64,000 nucleotides of DNA, taken from positions 1-64,000 of the forward strand of contig JAHBTL010000023.1 in NCBI GenBank assembly GCA_019638615.1. The letters are read 5' to 3'. Positions 18,885-27,399 of this stretch are shown piece by piece. Within the stretch, counting starts at the first letter, position 1, and each line of letters begins with the position of its first letter. A program made the position numbers and the translations under genes. Below the pieces are notes generated by a model. The model was not told the origin of the DNA. It did no database searches and was given only the letters and a program-made list of their open reading frames with translations. The stretch is from Chitinophagaceae bacterium. Its GTDB lineage: Bacteria; Bacteroidota; Bacteroidia; Chitinophagales; Chitinophagaceae.

Positions 18885-19970
18885 ATGTTTAAAGCTTTTT
18901 CTCTTTCACTGTTGTTGCTATTGCTGATCAATGAATGTATGGCACAGCGGCCAGACAGCATCCTGCTCAAAAATTACCGGCCAAAGTCTATTTACAAAAT
19001 ACCGGTCACCAAAATCACAAAAGCCAAATTCCCGGTGATCGATATGCATTCTCATCCATGGCTGGCAAAGAATGAAGAAGAAATAAAGCAATGGATCGAA
19101 CGGATGGACAGGTTCGGCATTGAAAAAACCGTTTTGCTTACTATGACTTCGGGCGCCGCATTCGATTCAATATACAAGGTATACGCGCCTTATGGCGACC
19201 GCTTTGAAATGTGGTGCGGATTTGATTATACAGGGTATAACGAACCCGGCTGGAGCGAAAAGGCGGTGAAAGAGCTGGAACGCTGCGTAAAAGCCGGGGC
19301 TAAAGGGGTTGGGGAATTGGGCGATAAGGGGTTGGGAGAATTGTTTTCCGATCCGGTGCCTGCCTATGGTATGCATATTGACGATCCCCGGATGAAGCCT
19401 CTTTTTAAAAAATGTGGCGAGCTGAAAATACCGGTAAACGTACATGTGGCCGAGCCTATGTGGATGTATGAGCCCATGGATTCAACAAACGACGGGTTAA
19501 TGAACGCGTACGACTGGAAGATCGACAAGACCAAACCGGGTTTGCTGGGCCACGCGGAATTAATACAAACACTTGAAAACGTAGTACGCGATCATCCCAA
19601 TACAACTTTTATTGCATGCCACCTGGCCAACTGCGAATACGACCTGTCTATCCTTGGCCGGTTACTGACTAAATACAATAACCTGTATGCCGATTTCGCC
19701 GCGAGATTCGCTGAAATAGCCCCTATTCCACGCTATATGCAGGAATTCTTTGATAAATTCCAGGACAGGCTGGTATACGGAACCGATATGCAGCCGGAAG
19801 ATTTTATGTATGAAACCACTTTCAGGATATTACAAACAAACGATGAACACTTTTATGCGATAGATCTTACCGGCTATCATTGGCCCTTACACGGCTTTGG
19901 GCTGAATGATACCATTTTAAAAAAGATATATAAATTAAATGCTGAAAAGATTTTTAAAAAACGGAAGTAA
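18885..19970 (+). CDS. exported amidohydrolase family 2 protein (TIM barrel), 361 aa
   Basis: The protein starts with a signal peptide (SLSLLLLLLINECMAQ). 'VIDMHSHPW' supplies the first metal-binding HxH. 'VNVHVAEP' and 'TFIACHLANC' carry later His ligands, and 'LVYGTDMQPEDF' carries the catalytic Asp. This is the usual amidohydrolase-2 pattern, as in decarboxylase- and lactonase-like members. Length is normal for the family. The substrate cannot be read from sequence. It lies between the orphan sigma factor and the DUF4139 gene on the same strand and may belong to the preceding sugar-utilisation locus. Confidence 0.88.
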   Translation: MFKAFSLSLLLLLLINECMAQRPDSILLKNYRPKSIYKIPVTKITKAKFPVIDMHSHPWLAKNEEEIKQWIERMDRFGIEKTVLLTMTSGAAFDSIYKVYAPYGDRFEMWCGFDYTGYNEPGWSEKAVKELERCVKAGAKGVGELGDKGLGELFSDPVPAYGMHIDDPRMKPLFKKCGELKIPVNVHVAEPMWMYEPMDSTNDGLMNAYDWKIDKTKPGLLGHAELIQTLENVVRDHPNTTFIACHLANCEYDLSILGRLLTKYNNLYADFAARFAEIAPIPRYMQEFFDKFQDRLVYGTDMQPEDFMYETTFRILQTNDEHFYAIDLTGYHWPLHGFGLNDTILKKIYKLNAEKIFKKRK

Positions 19971-20036
19971 AATACCTGTATGCCGGGTTTATGCAATCCT
20001 CCCGCTTTGTGCATCCAGGCTTAAAAGCTTCCTGTT

Positions 20037-21851
20037 ATGTTTAAAAAATATTTCCTTTTGCCCGCATGGTTGTTCTGCACTGTTTCATCGCTGGCTGGCA
20101 CTGAACCACAGCATGTTCCATCTACGCTCAAAACAGTTACCGTATACCGGAATGGTGCCGAAATGCAGCACCACGCCAACGTGCAGCTTGCACAGGGTGC
20201 CAACGAATTGATCGTGGAAAACATAAGCAATAACATCGACCTTAACAGTATCCAGGTAAATTGTCCTGATGCCATTACCATCATGAGTGTTGAATTTTCC
20301 AATAATTTCCTGCTACCGCCTGCAGCCAACGGAAGAATACAATTGCTGAAAGACTCACTTGAGAAAGTGGAAAAGGAAATTGAAAAAAATAATAGCCAGA
20401 TCAATATTTTAAACGACCTGGTAACAGTATTAAAGGCCAACAAAGACATCAAAGGCGCCCAGAATGGGTTAAGTGTGGCGGAGCTGGCAAAATTGATGGA
20501 CTATTACAGGAATAAATCGCTTGAACTGCAACAGGAACTGATCATCCAGCAGGACAAACAAAAAAAATGGAATGAGCTGCGAAACAGGTTAATAAGCCAG
20601 ATGCAGGAAGAAGAGAAGAAAAATACCCGTAAGTCCGGTCAAATCACCCTGCAACTGAATGTTGCGGCAGCAGGCAAATACGAGTTTGCTGTTTCTTATA
20701 TTACACCCAATGCCTACTGGACACCTTATTATGATATCCGGGTAGATGATATCAAAAATCCCTTAAAGGTTATTTACAAATCCAAAATTGTTCAAACCAC
20801 GGGCATCGATTGGAAAAAAGTAAAACTATCACTTTCTACTTCTGTGCCTAACCAATGGGGAAACGCTCCGGTGGTAAGGTCATGGTTTCTCAGCTACATC
20901 AACCCTGTTACGGCAATGGAGAAAAGACTGGCAGGCAAATTAGCAGGAGTGGATGTACAGAATGATGAAGTCAACAGCTTAAGTGAAGTGGTCGTTACCG
21001 GTTATGGTATACGCGGCGCATCTGCTGTTGAAACAGAAGCCATAAAGGAACCATTATACATCGTAAACGGAGCTGTTATGAGCAAAGAAGAATTTTCAAA
21101 AATCAACAGGATATCCATTAAAAGCACCGAAGTATTAAAAAGCGCGGCTGCAACAGCGCTTTATGGATCAAGGGCTGAAGGAGGAGCCGTACTGGTGACC
21201 TTAAAAGAAGGCATGAGCGATTATGTTTCGGTAACTGACAATGAACTGAATGTTACTTTCGATATAGAATTGCCCTATGATGTTGCTACCAACGGCAAAG
21301 AGCAGGCTATTGTTTTAAAAGAATATACAGCAGGCTCAGTATATAAATTCTACTCGGCGCCACGATTGGATAAAGACACTTATTTGCTGGCAGATATTAC
21401 CGACTGGGAAAAATTAAACCTGTTGCCCGGAAATGCCAACATTATACTCGAAGGAACCTATGTCGGTAAATCTTTTATAGATCCCAATGCTATATCAGAC
21501 ACACTGAACCTTACATTAGGGCGCGATAAACGCGTTGTTGTGAAAAAAGAAAAGCTGGTAGATTACAGCAGTGTAAAATTCTTAGGCAGCAATAAACTGC
21601 AAAAATTTACTTACGAGATCTCCGTTAAAAACAACAAAAAGGATAAAATAAGCCTGTTGTTGAAAGATCAATATCCATTACCGTCGCTAAAAGAAATAGA
21701 AGTTGATCTGCTGGAAACAGGGAATGCATCTGTAGATAAAGAGCTTGGAATTCTTTCGTGGAATATGGAGTTGGCCCCGGGAGAAAATAAAAAGATCAGG
21801 TTCGCATACAGCGTAAGATATCCCAAAGACCGTTTATTGAACCTGAACTAA
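20037..21851 (+). CDS. DUF4140/DUF4139 protein with a TonB-plug-like insert, 604 aa
   Basis: A signal peptide (FLLPAWLFCTVSSLAG) is followed by a DUF4140-like domain (about 30-100), a charged coiled-coil stretch (about 100-195) and a DUF4139 beta-rich domain (about 200-600). This is the layout of the MuiA 'mucoidy inhibitor' family. Residues about 295-392 interrupt DUF4139 with a segment that reads like a SusC plug. It has 'RLAGKLAGVDVQN', 'SEVVVTGYG', 'LYIVNGAVMS' and 'STEVLKSAAATALYGSRAEGG', in the same order as in the SusC protein at 11552. No beta-barrel follows. A periplasmic or outer-membrane-associated role is likely; function unknown. Confidence 0.85.
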   Translation: MFKKYFLLPAWLFCTVSSLAGTEPQHVPSTLKTVTVYRNGAEMQHHANVQLAQGANELIVENISNNIDLNSIQVNCPDAITIMSVEFSNNFLLPPAANGRIQLLKDSLEKVEKEIEKNNSQINILNDLVTVLKANKDIKGAQNGLSVAELAKLMDYYRNKSLELQQELIIQQDKQKKWNELRNRLISQMQEEEKKNTRKSGQITLQLNVAAAGKYEFAVSYITPNAYWTPYYDIRVDDIKNPLKVIYKSKIVQTTGIDWKKVKLSLSTSVPNQWGNAPVVRSWFLSYINPVTAMEKRLAGKLAGVDVQNDEVNSLSEVVVTGYGIRGASAVETEAIKEPLYIVNGAVMSKEEFSKINRISIKSTEVLKSAAATALYGSRAEGGAVLVTLKEGMSDYVSVTDNELNVTFDIELPYDVATNGKEQAIVLKEYTAGSVYKFYSAPRLDKDTYLLADITDWEKLNLLPGNANIILEGTYVGKSFIDPNAISDTLNLTLGRDKRVVVKKEKLVDYSSVKFLGSNKLQKFTYEISVKNNKKDKISLLLKDQYPLPSLKEIEVDLLETGNASVDKELGILSWNMELAPGENKKIRFAYSVRYPKDRLLNLN

Positions 21852-22057
21852 TATACTTTCTGACGAAATAGCTTTTATATGTACGAGGATTGCTTCTCCC
21901 GACCTTTGGTTAAGATTGCAATGACCGTAATTTTTTCCGTCCCTGCGAGTTACTAATTAGGCGGCGCCTCCATCATTGCGCCGTGACAAGTTGCATTTGT
22001 TTGTCACAGCTTTCTGATTGGTAAGTATCCTAAGTCGGCTAAGTTATCAGCAAACGT

Positions 22058-22184
22058 ATCAGGGCTCTGTTGCTGAATTCACAGTAGTACTAAAGCTTCA
22101 TCAGAGCGTTCCGGGAAATTGCGGTAATCATTTCCCGGCGGCTTTTGGGTTACTTTTTTCCGCAAAAAAGTAACAGAAAAAAGC
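22058..22184 (-). repeat. 127-bp structured repeat, copy A
   Basis: This copy matches the reverse complement of 59694-59820 along its full length, by eye at about four in five bases. It contains two perfect hairpins: an 11-bp stem GTTACTTTTTT-ccgc-AAAAAAGTAAC at 22149-22174 and a 9-bp stem CCGGGAAAT/ATTTCCCGG at 22111-22138. The second stem differs in sequence from copy B but pairs just as well. That points to selection on the fold, or to mobility that depends on it. Confidence 0.8.
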
Positions 22185-22292
22185 GGAGGGATTGTAGTTG
22201 AAAGGAAAACCGGGTTTGTGGAACAACAAATTGAAGTTCATAACCAGTTGATAAATAGCAAACTGGATGATATGTCATTGACATACCGCGAC

Positions 22293-22338
22293 AGGGTTGT
22301 ATTAAATTAAAAGTATGCTGGCGCGGGAGAAGCAGTCC
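22293..22338. repeat. 46-bp direct repeat, copy 1
   Basis: It starts AGGGTTGTATTAAA and ends GCGCGGGAGAAGCAGTCC, and it matches 22518-22563 with about six differences. Its function is unknown. Confidence 0.75.
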
Positions 22339-22517
22339 CTGTAGTATGCATTGATTTAAACGTATATTTTAACGGGAGAGCACCGAAGGTAAATCTGACA
22401 CGCAGCAGTACAAATGCTCAATGGATTTCTTCCTTGCATAAAAACAATTAAAGTATAGCCCTCTCGTTGGATCAGTAGAAATGACGTAACCCGCGAACGT
22501 CACTGCTATACCGCTAT

Positions 22518-22563
22518 AGGGTTGTATTAAAATAAAAACATGTTGGCGCGGGTGAAGCAGTCC
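22518..22563. repeat. 46-bp direct repeat, copy 2
   Basis: This is the second copy of the element at 22293-22338, in the same orientation and 225 bp further on. It ends GCGCGGGTGAAGCAGTCC. Confidence 0.75.
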
Positions 22564-22727
22564 ACGAAGTAGGACAACTGCTTCTTTTTCTGCGAGGATT
22601 GCTTTGCCCGCCGCAAGATGCGTTTAAGTCAAACGTTTATCCAGGCGGACTCGCAAAGACGGGTGAGAGGTTGATCGAATTGATACTTTGTTTATAGTGC
22701 TACTACTAAAAAAACATACTCTTGGAA

Positions 22728-23417
22728 TCAATAATTCACCGGCAGCATTTTCATATATTCATTCAGATCGACATGCTCCTGCCTGCGGAACGGCGTATGG
22801 GTATAATGAAGCTTAAGAATACGAGATACCCTGAAATCGCGGTATTCATTGCGCCACCAGCACCAGGCGATCATATGCCAGTTGAAAGCGTAAAAAATAA
22901 GCCCTACTGGTTCTACTGACCTTGAGCTAACCTCGTCGCGGTTATTCTGGTATTCAATATCCAGTATGATCTGTGATGCAATAGCATTTTGAATTGGCGA
23001 CAGGTACGCGAAATCGCTGCCGGCATACTTGCAATTCACTGCTCTTATCTGCGCCGATAGCTGCTCCGCTTTTTCCTTTTGGCTGCTGCGCAGCACCGAT
23101 TTCACCTTGTTCAAAGCGCTTTCATAATGCTGCCTGATAGATTGGTCGGCAAACCTGCCGGCAATGCTTTCCATTAATATCAACGCATTGGCTTCTTCAT
23201 TACTGAAAGAAACAGGCGGAAGAAAATATCCCTGCACAATGAAATAACCCCTCCCGTTTTCAAAACTTACCGGCACCCCGATTTCAGTGAGCGCCTTTAC
23301 ATCGCGGTATACCGTTCTCACACTGATCGAAAACTTTTCCGAAATGCGCTCTGCGGTCACAAATTTCCTGGATTGCAGCATGGTAAGGATTCCCATTAAC
23401 CTGTCTATCCTGTTCAT
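22728..23417 (-). CDS. YafY-type transcriptional regulator (HTH and WYL domains), 229 aa
   Basis: The N-terminal winged helix-turn-helix (about residues 5-60, 'RLMGILTMLQSRKFVTAERISEKFSIS', 'VRTVYRDVKALTEIGVPV') is of the HTH_11/DeoR-like type. A WYL-type ligand-sensing domain follows at about 130-215 ('PVGLIFYAFNWHMIAWCWWR', 'FRVSRILKL'). Such proteins are usually DNA-binding regulators responding to a small molecule or nucleic acid. It is transcribed away from asnB, so the 230 bases between 23417 and 23647 hold both promoters. Its target cannot be named. Confidence 0.88.
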   Translation of the reverse strand: MNRIDRLMGILTMLQSRKFVTAERISEKFSISVRTVYRDVKALTEIGVPVSFENGRGYFIVQGYFLPPVSFSNEEANALILMESIAGRFADQSIRQHYESALNKVKSVLRSSQKEKAEQLSAQIRAVNCKYAGSDFAYLSPIQNAIASQIILDIEYQNNRDEVSSRSVEPVGLIFYAFNWHMIAWCWWRNEYRDFRVSRILKLHYTHTPFRRQEHVDLNEYMKMLPVNY

Positions 23418-23598
23418 TTTCTGTTTTTTGGTGAGCAGTCAGCAAAAATACGCATGCGGGAGCAGGCTTTTAAGTGTAAATCCGGTATATTTCACCGATA
23501 CATAGTTTTATTTTGAATATTTTTCGCCATATCTGTTTAAATATTGAAAAATTTCAACTAAAAAAGGAAAATTATTTTCTTTTTCGTAATCAATACCC

Positions 23599-23606
23599 TA
23601 ATTTTG
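23599..23606 (+). promoter_or_regulatory. putative -7 element (TAATTTTG) of asnB
   Basis: The word fits the Bacteroidota -7 consensus TAnnTTTG and lies 41 bases before the asnB start. No clear TTTG box is seen at the -33 position, so only the -7 half is supported. Confidence 0.4.
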
Positions 23607-23646
23607 GAAAAATTTTTAAACCTCTAAATAGAATAAATTTAATATT

Positions 23647-25341
23647 ATGTGTGGTATAGTTGGCGTGTTTGACTGTAAGACCGGCACGGAAGCGCTCAGA
23701 CCGAAGATCCTTAAAATGTCTAAAAAAATCAGGCACCGTGGCCCGGACTGGTCGGGTATTTACAGCGATGATCATATTGTGCTGGCGCATGAACGTTTGG
23801 CCATTGTTGACCCGCAATCGGGCGGACAGCCCCTGTACACCAAGGATAAAACCCTGGTACTGGCAGTAAATGGCGAAATTTACAATCACCAGGAAATAAG
23901 AGCTACGCTGCCCGACTATGAGTTCCTCACACAGTCGGACTGTGAAGTCATACTGGCACTTTACCGTAAAAAAGGGATCAACTTCCTGGAAGATCTCAAT
24001 GGCATATTCGCTTTTGCATTATATGACAAGGAAGATGGCTCTTACTTCATTGCCCGCGACCACATCGGCATCATACCTTTTTACATGGGCTGGGATGAAT
24101 GGGGCAATTTTTATGTGGCGTCCGAATTGAAAGCGCTGGAAGGCGTATGCAACAACATCCGGGAGTTTTTGCCTGGCCATTACCTGTACAGCAAAGATGG
24201 TGGTTACGAGCTGAAAAAATGGTATAAACGCGACTGGGAAAAGTATGAAAATGTAAAGGACAATAAAACAGATATCGCGGCGCTGCGTAAATCGCTGGAA
24301 GATGCAGTGCATCGCCAGTTGATGTCGGACGTTCCGTATGGCGTATTGCTTTCGGGAGGTCTTGATTCTTCCATCATTGCCGCAGTAACCAAAAAGTTTG
24401 CTGCAAAAAGAATTGAGTCCGGCGACACCCAGGCTGCCTGGTACCCGCAACTGCATTCTTTTGCAGTGGGATTGAAAGGCTCACCCGACCTGGCGGCGGC
24501 CCGCAAAGCTGCCGACCATATTGGTACCGTTCACCATGAAATTCATTTTACGATACAGGAAGGCCTGGATGCCATCCGCGATGTGATCTATCACCTGGAA
24601 ACCTACGATGTAACTACGGTGCGGGCTTCTACGCCTATGTACCTCATGGCAAGGATCATCAAATCCATGGGTATTAAAATGGTATTGTCGGGAGAAGGGT
24701 CTGATGAGCTTTTCGGCGGCTACCTTTATTTTCATAAAGCGCCCAATCCTGAAGCATTTCACGAGGAAACCGTCAGGAAGCTCGGAAAGCTTCATTTGTA
24801 TGACTGTTTGCGCGCCAACAAATCGCTGGCGGCCTGGGGCATTGAAGGAAGGGTTCCGTTCCTTGATAAAGAATTCATGGACGTTGCCATGCGCCTGAAC
24901 CCCGCAGATAAAATGGCCGGCAATGGCAAAATAGAAAAATGGGTGCTCCGCAAAGCCTTTGAAGATTATTTACCCCAAAGCATTGCATGGCGCCAGAAAG
25001 AACAGTTTTCAGATGGCGTGGGATATAGCTGGATCGATACCCTGAAAGCAGTTGCTGCCGAAAAGGTAACTGATGAGCAATTGGCGAACGCCCGTTACAG
25101 GTTCCCTGTTAACCCGCCTATGTCTAAAGAGGAATATCATTACCGCTCCATATTCAGCGAGCATTTTCCTTCAGACACTGCTGCCGCCTGTGTACCTTCT
25201 GTACCTTCTGTTGCCTGCAGCACACCTGAGGCGCTGGCATGGGATAAATCGTTCCAGAACCTCAACGACCCGTCCGGCCGTGCTGTTATCAACGTGCACA
25301 ATGAGGCGTATGAAACAGTGGAACAGCCACAGATACAGTAA
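23647..25341 (+). CDS. asnB: asparagine synthase B (glutamine-hydrolysing), 564 aa
   Basis: The protein begins MCGIVGVFD, so Cys2 becomes the N-terminal nucleophile of the class II glutamine amidotransferase domain (about residues 2-200, with 'RHRGPDWSG' and 'NGEIYNH'). The synthetase domain carries the pyrophosphate loop 'LLSGGLDSS' at about residue 235 and the downstream 'LSGEGSDELFGGYLYF'. It makes asparagine from aspartate, glutamine and ATP in the cytoplasm. Length and layout match bacterial AsnB. The gene stands alone and ends at a strong palindromic terminator. Confidence 0.96.
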   Translation: MCGIVGVFDCKTGTEALRPKILKMSKKIRHRGPDWSGIYSDDHIVLAHERLAIVDPQSGGQPLYTKDKTLVLAVNGEIYNHQEIRATLPDYEFLTQSDCEVILALYRKKGINFLEDLNGIFAFALYDKEDGSYFIARDHIGIIPFYMGWDEWGNFYVASELKALEGVCNNIREFLPGHYLYSKDGGYELKKWYKRDWEKYENVKDNKTDIAALRKSLEDAVHRQLMSDVPYGVLLSGGLDSSIIAAVTKKFAAKRIESGDTQAAWYPQLHSFAVGLKGSPDLAAARKAADHIGTVHHEIHFTIQEGLDAIRDVIYHLETYDVTTVRASTPMYLMARIIKSMGIKMVLSGEGSDELFGGYLYFHKAPNPEAFHEETVRKLGKLHLYDCLRANKSLAAWGIEGRVPFLDKEFMDVAMRLNPADKMAGNGKIEKWVLRKAFEDYLPQSIAWRQKEQFSDGVGYSWIDTLKAVAAEKVTDEQLANARYRFPVNPPMSKEEYHYRSIFSEHFPSDTAAACVPSVPSVACSTPEALAWDKSFQNLNDPSGRAVINVHNEAYETVEQPQIQ

Positions 25342-25360
25342 AAGCTTTACTACTATAAAT

Positions 25361-25390
25361 AAAAAACCCGGCTGATCAGCCGGGTTTTTT
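25361..25390. terminator. bidirectional rho-independent terminator
   Basis: A perfect 30-bp palindrome with A6 and T6 ends and a GC-rich core (CCCGGCTGATCAGCCGGG) lies between the convergent asnB and M56 peptidase genes. It can serve both strands. Confidence 0.93.
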
Positions 25391-25432
25391 ATTTATGTGA
25401 TGACTGCCTGAACATCTTCCCGCGCATGCGAA

Positions 25433-26701
25433 CTAATTCTCGTCTTGAATTTGAAAAGTGAGCGGCTGTTTATAGATAGAAGCAACTTTCTTTCCATTGA
25501 TGGTTGCCGGTATCCATTGGGGGCCGTTTTCAAGCGCTCCAACCAGAATCCGGGCTAACAATGTACCCTCCATTTTCGTTACTTTCAAATCAGACAGGGT
25601 CCCATTTTCATGAATTACAAAAGTAGCCGCTGTGGTTCCCTGCCTGCCTTCTTCCTGCAAAGAATCAAGCTTCTCATTGACCTGCGTTGTAATATATTTC
25701 AGCCATGCGCTTTCCCCGCCGGGAAAGGAAGCTTTTACAGTATCCTGTACCACCCCTTGTGCACTATTAAAGAAATAATGATCATTAACATGCAGCGCCT
25801 GGCTTAATTGTTTTTTTGACACAGGTTTGTTCCTAAGCGAGAAAGCCGCTATTACAAATAAAAGCAGCGGCAATACAAGCCATCGGGTAAGCGACCCGAA
25901 TCGCGTTTTTTGTTGATTGATAAACATATGCAATCGTCTTTTTATAGGTGAAGTAAAAAAATGACTCGTAACGGTTTTGTACTGCAGGGGAAATGCGGCA
26001 GTTAATAACATCCTGGCAAATTCATCCGGATCTTTGCTTTCAACAGAATGTTCGTCTGCAATAAATTCATGCACTAAAAACAACTCCTTGCGTACCCACC
26101 AGAACACGGGATTTACCCAGAACACTACCATCACCATATTGACCAACAACCTGTCAAGGCTGTGCAATTGCCGGACATGCACCAGTTCATGCTTTATAAT
26201 TTGCAAACCGGCAGCGCTATCCCAATCTATTTCGTTGTTCCAGAAAATATACCGGAAAAATGAGAAAGGTGTATTTTTTACATTCGCGTCAAGAATAACA
26301 ACGCCATCCATCGTTAGCTTTTCAGCACGTATCGCCCACCGGGCAAGGCGGAACAGAGAGAACAACAGGGATACGGCAAATACCAAACAAATAGCCACAT
26401 AAACAAATACAATCACCTGCTGTGGCTGTATTGCCTTTTGCTTCAGCGCACTGACAGTGAAGCTGATGTTAGCGCCTTCTGAGGTAATTCCGGCTGGAAG
26501 CAACGGCTGTAAAGACCGGACCAAAGAAAAAGAACCCGGCAATGTTATGAATGGGATGATGATGCCGGCAGCAAAAATAGCAAGCAAAAAAAAGCGATTC
26601 CAGTTGTGCATCTGCCGGTTTCGGAATAACAAATGATAGTAGCTGTATAATATCAGGGATATTACAAATACCTTCACAAAATATACTGCTATGGCACTCA
26701 T
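25433..26701 (-). CDS. BlaR1/M56-family membrane metallopeptidase with TonB-like C-terminus, 422 aa
   Basis: Hydrophobic segments at about residues 5-22, 38-55, 90-110 and 270-290 indicate a multi-pass inner-membrane protein. The zinc motif HELVHVRQLHSLD (about residue 165), followed by 'HEFIADEHSV', marks an M56 (BlaR1/MecR1) peptidase. The C-terminal 90 residues ('DLKVTKMEGTLLARILVGALENGPQWIPATINGKKV') resemble the C-terminal domain of energy transducer TonB, a fusion frequent in Bacteroidota. It lies 27 bases after a BlaI-type repressor gene. By analogy it senses an outside signal and triggers cleavage of that repressor. There is no beta-lactamase-type sensor domain. Confidence 0.88.
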   Translation of the reverse strand: MSAIAVYFVKVFVISLILYSYYHLLFRNRQMHNWNRFFLLAIFAAGIIIPFITLPGSFSLVRSLQPLLPAGITSEGANISFTVSALKQKAIQPQQVIVFVYVAICLVFAVSLLFSLFRLARWAIRAEKLTMDGVVILDANVKNTPFSFFRYIFWNNEIDWDSAAGLQIIKHELVHVRQLHSLDRLLVNMVMVVFWVNPVFWWVRKELFLVHEFIADEHSVESKDPDEFARMLLTAAFPLQYKTVTSHFFTSPIKRRLHMFINQQKTRFGSLTRWLVLPLLLFVIAAFSLRNKPVSKKQLSQALHVNDHYFFNSAQGVVQDTVKASFPGGESAWLKYITTQVNEKLDSLQEEGRQGTTAATFVIHENGTLSDLKVTKMEGTLLARILVGALENGPQWIPATINGKKVASIYKQPLTFQIQDEN

Positions 26702-26728
26702 ACCGCGGGTTTTATAATGAGTAATGAA

Positions 26729-27097
26729 TTACTTTTTCTTATTCTTCAGTTGCTTCAGTAACAATTCCAGGTCTTTCACATTCAATTGCTCGTCTTTTAA
26801 TATAAAGGATACAGCGCTGGTAACGGATCCATTGAAATAGCTTTTTACAATGGACTGGAGAGATGCTTTTGAATATTGCTCCTTTGTAATAAGCGGATAA
26901 TACCGGTGTATGCGCCCAAAGCTTTCAATACCGACAAAACCTTTTTCCACCAACACTTTCAATACAGTAGCAACCGTGTTCTGATGCGGGCGCGATTTAC
27001 TCAGCTCATCCATTATTTCCCTCAGGAAAGCTTTTTCAAGCTTCCATAAAACCTGCATGATCTGTTCTTCGGCTTTGGTAAGCGTCTTTTCCTTCAT
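26729..27097 (-). CDS. BlaI/MecI/CopY-family repressor, 122 aa
   Basis: The small winged-helix protein ('LTKAEEQIMQVLWKLEKAFLREIMDEL', 'HQNTVATVLKVLVEKGFV') has the length and motifs of the BlaI family. The C-terminal helix-rich part would form the dimer interface. It is the first gene of a two-gene unit with the M56 peptidase. Two abutting palindromes directly upstream are very likely its own operators, so the unit should be autoregulated. The inducing signal is not evident. Confidence 0.92.
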   Translation of the reverse strand: MKEKTLTKAEEQIMQVLWKLEKAFLREIMDELSKSRPHQNTVATVLKVLVEKGFVGIESFGRIHRYYPLITKEQYSKASLQSIVKSYFNGSVTSAVSFILKDEQLNVKDLELLLKQLKNKKK

Positions 27098-27123
27098 TTC
27101 AATATTGTTATGGGCACAAATAT

Positions 27124-27163
27124 AAAACTATATTTATAGTTTTAAAACTATTTTTATAGTTTT
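27124..27163 (-). promoter_or_regulatory. two tandem operators of the BlaI-type repressor
   Basis: Two 20-bp palindromes abut each other. Positions 27124-27143 have 9-bp arms AAAACTATA/TATAGTTTT. Positions 27144-27163 have 8-bp arms AAAACTAT/ATAGTTTT. The centres are 20 bp apart, close to two helical turns, which suits side-by-side binding of two dimers. They lie 27-66 bp upstream of the repressor start. Confidence 0.82.
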
Positions 27164-27185
27164 TTTTTTAAAAGTATTCTCCAAC

Positions 27186-27326
27186 ATGAACACTGTAGTT
27201 AAATCTTTTGCAAGGATAACTTTTCGCATCGGCGCCGGAAGTGTAGTTTCCGCGAACAACGTAGTAAGTAAAGATATTCCCGCTAACTGCATTGCAGTAG
27301 GCAATCCTGCTGTAGTAGTAAGGTGA
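27186..27326 (+). pseudogene. C-terminal relic of a hexapeptide sugar O-acetyltransferase
   Basis: The 46-codon open frame reads 'IGAGSVVSANNVVSKDIPANC', then 'IAVGNPAVVVR' and a stop. This is the signature C-terminus of maltose/galactoside acetyltransferases (Maa/LacA type, left-handed beta-helix). The first 14 codons do not match the family, and the catalytic part is absent. It is therefore a remnant of a gene lost here, not a working enzyme. Confidence 0.75.
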
Positions 27327-27399
27327 TATTAATTTTTTCTTTCTCTCGTGTGCCTCCCATTGATATATTTCCAGGAATCTCAGAAGCTGGGTTCATCTC

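Larger units (their letters stand above)
21852..22727. repeat. 876-bp non-coding block built of dispersed repeats
   Basis: No convincing gene is present. The block holds a 127-bp structured repeat (22058-22184), two 46-bp direct repeats (22293-22338 and 22518-22563), and two variants of a 'CGAGGATTGCTT' element at about 21883 and 22599. Elements of the last type are common between Bacteroidota genes. A short open stretch ending at 22311 reads like a worn-out C-terminus (VVERKTGFVEQQIEVHNQL), but it has no start and runs into the hairpin repeat. Confidence 0.7.

Noticed and set aside
22149-22311. An open stretch reading 'GGIVVERKTGFVEQQIEVHNQL', then a stop after 'DRVVLN'.
   Set aside because: It has no start codon, its N-terminal side is the hairpin repeat read as protein, and its end lies in the 46-bp repeat. 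It may be a relic, but a gene cannot be supported.
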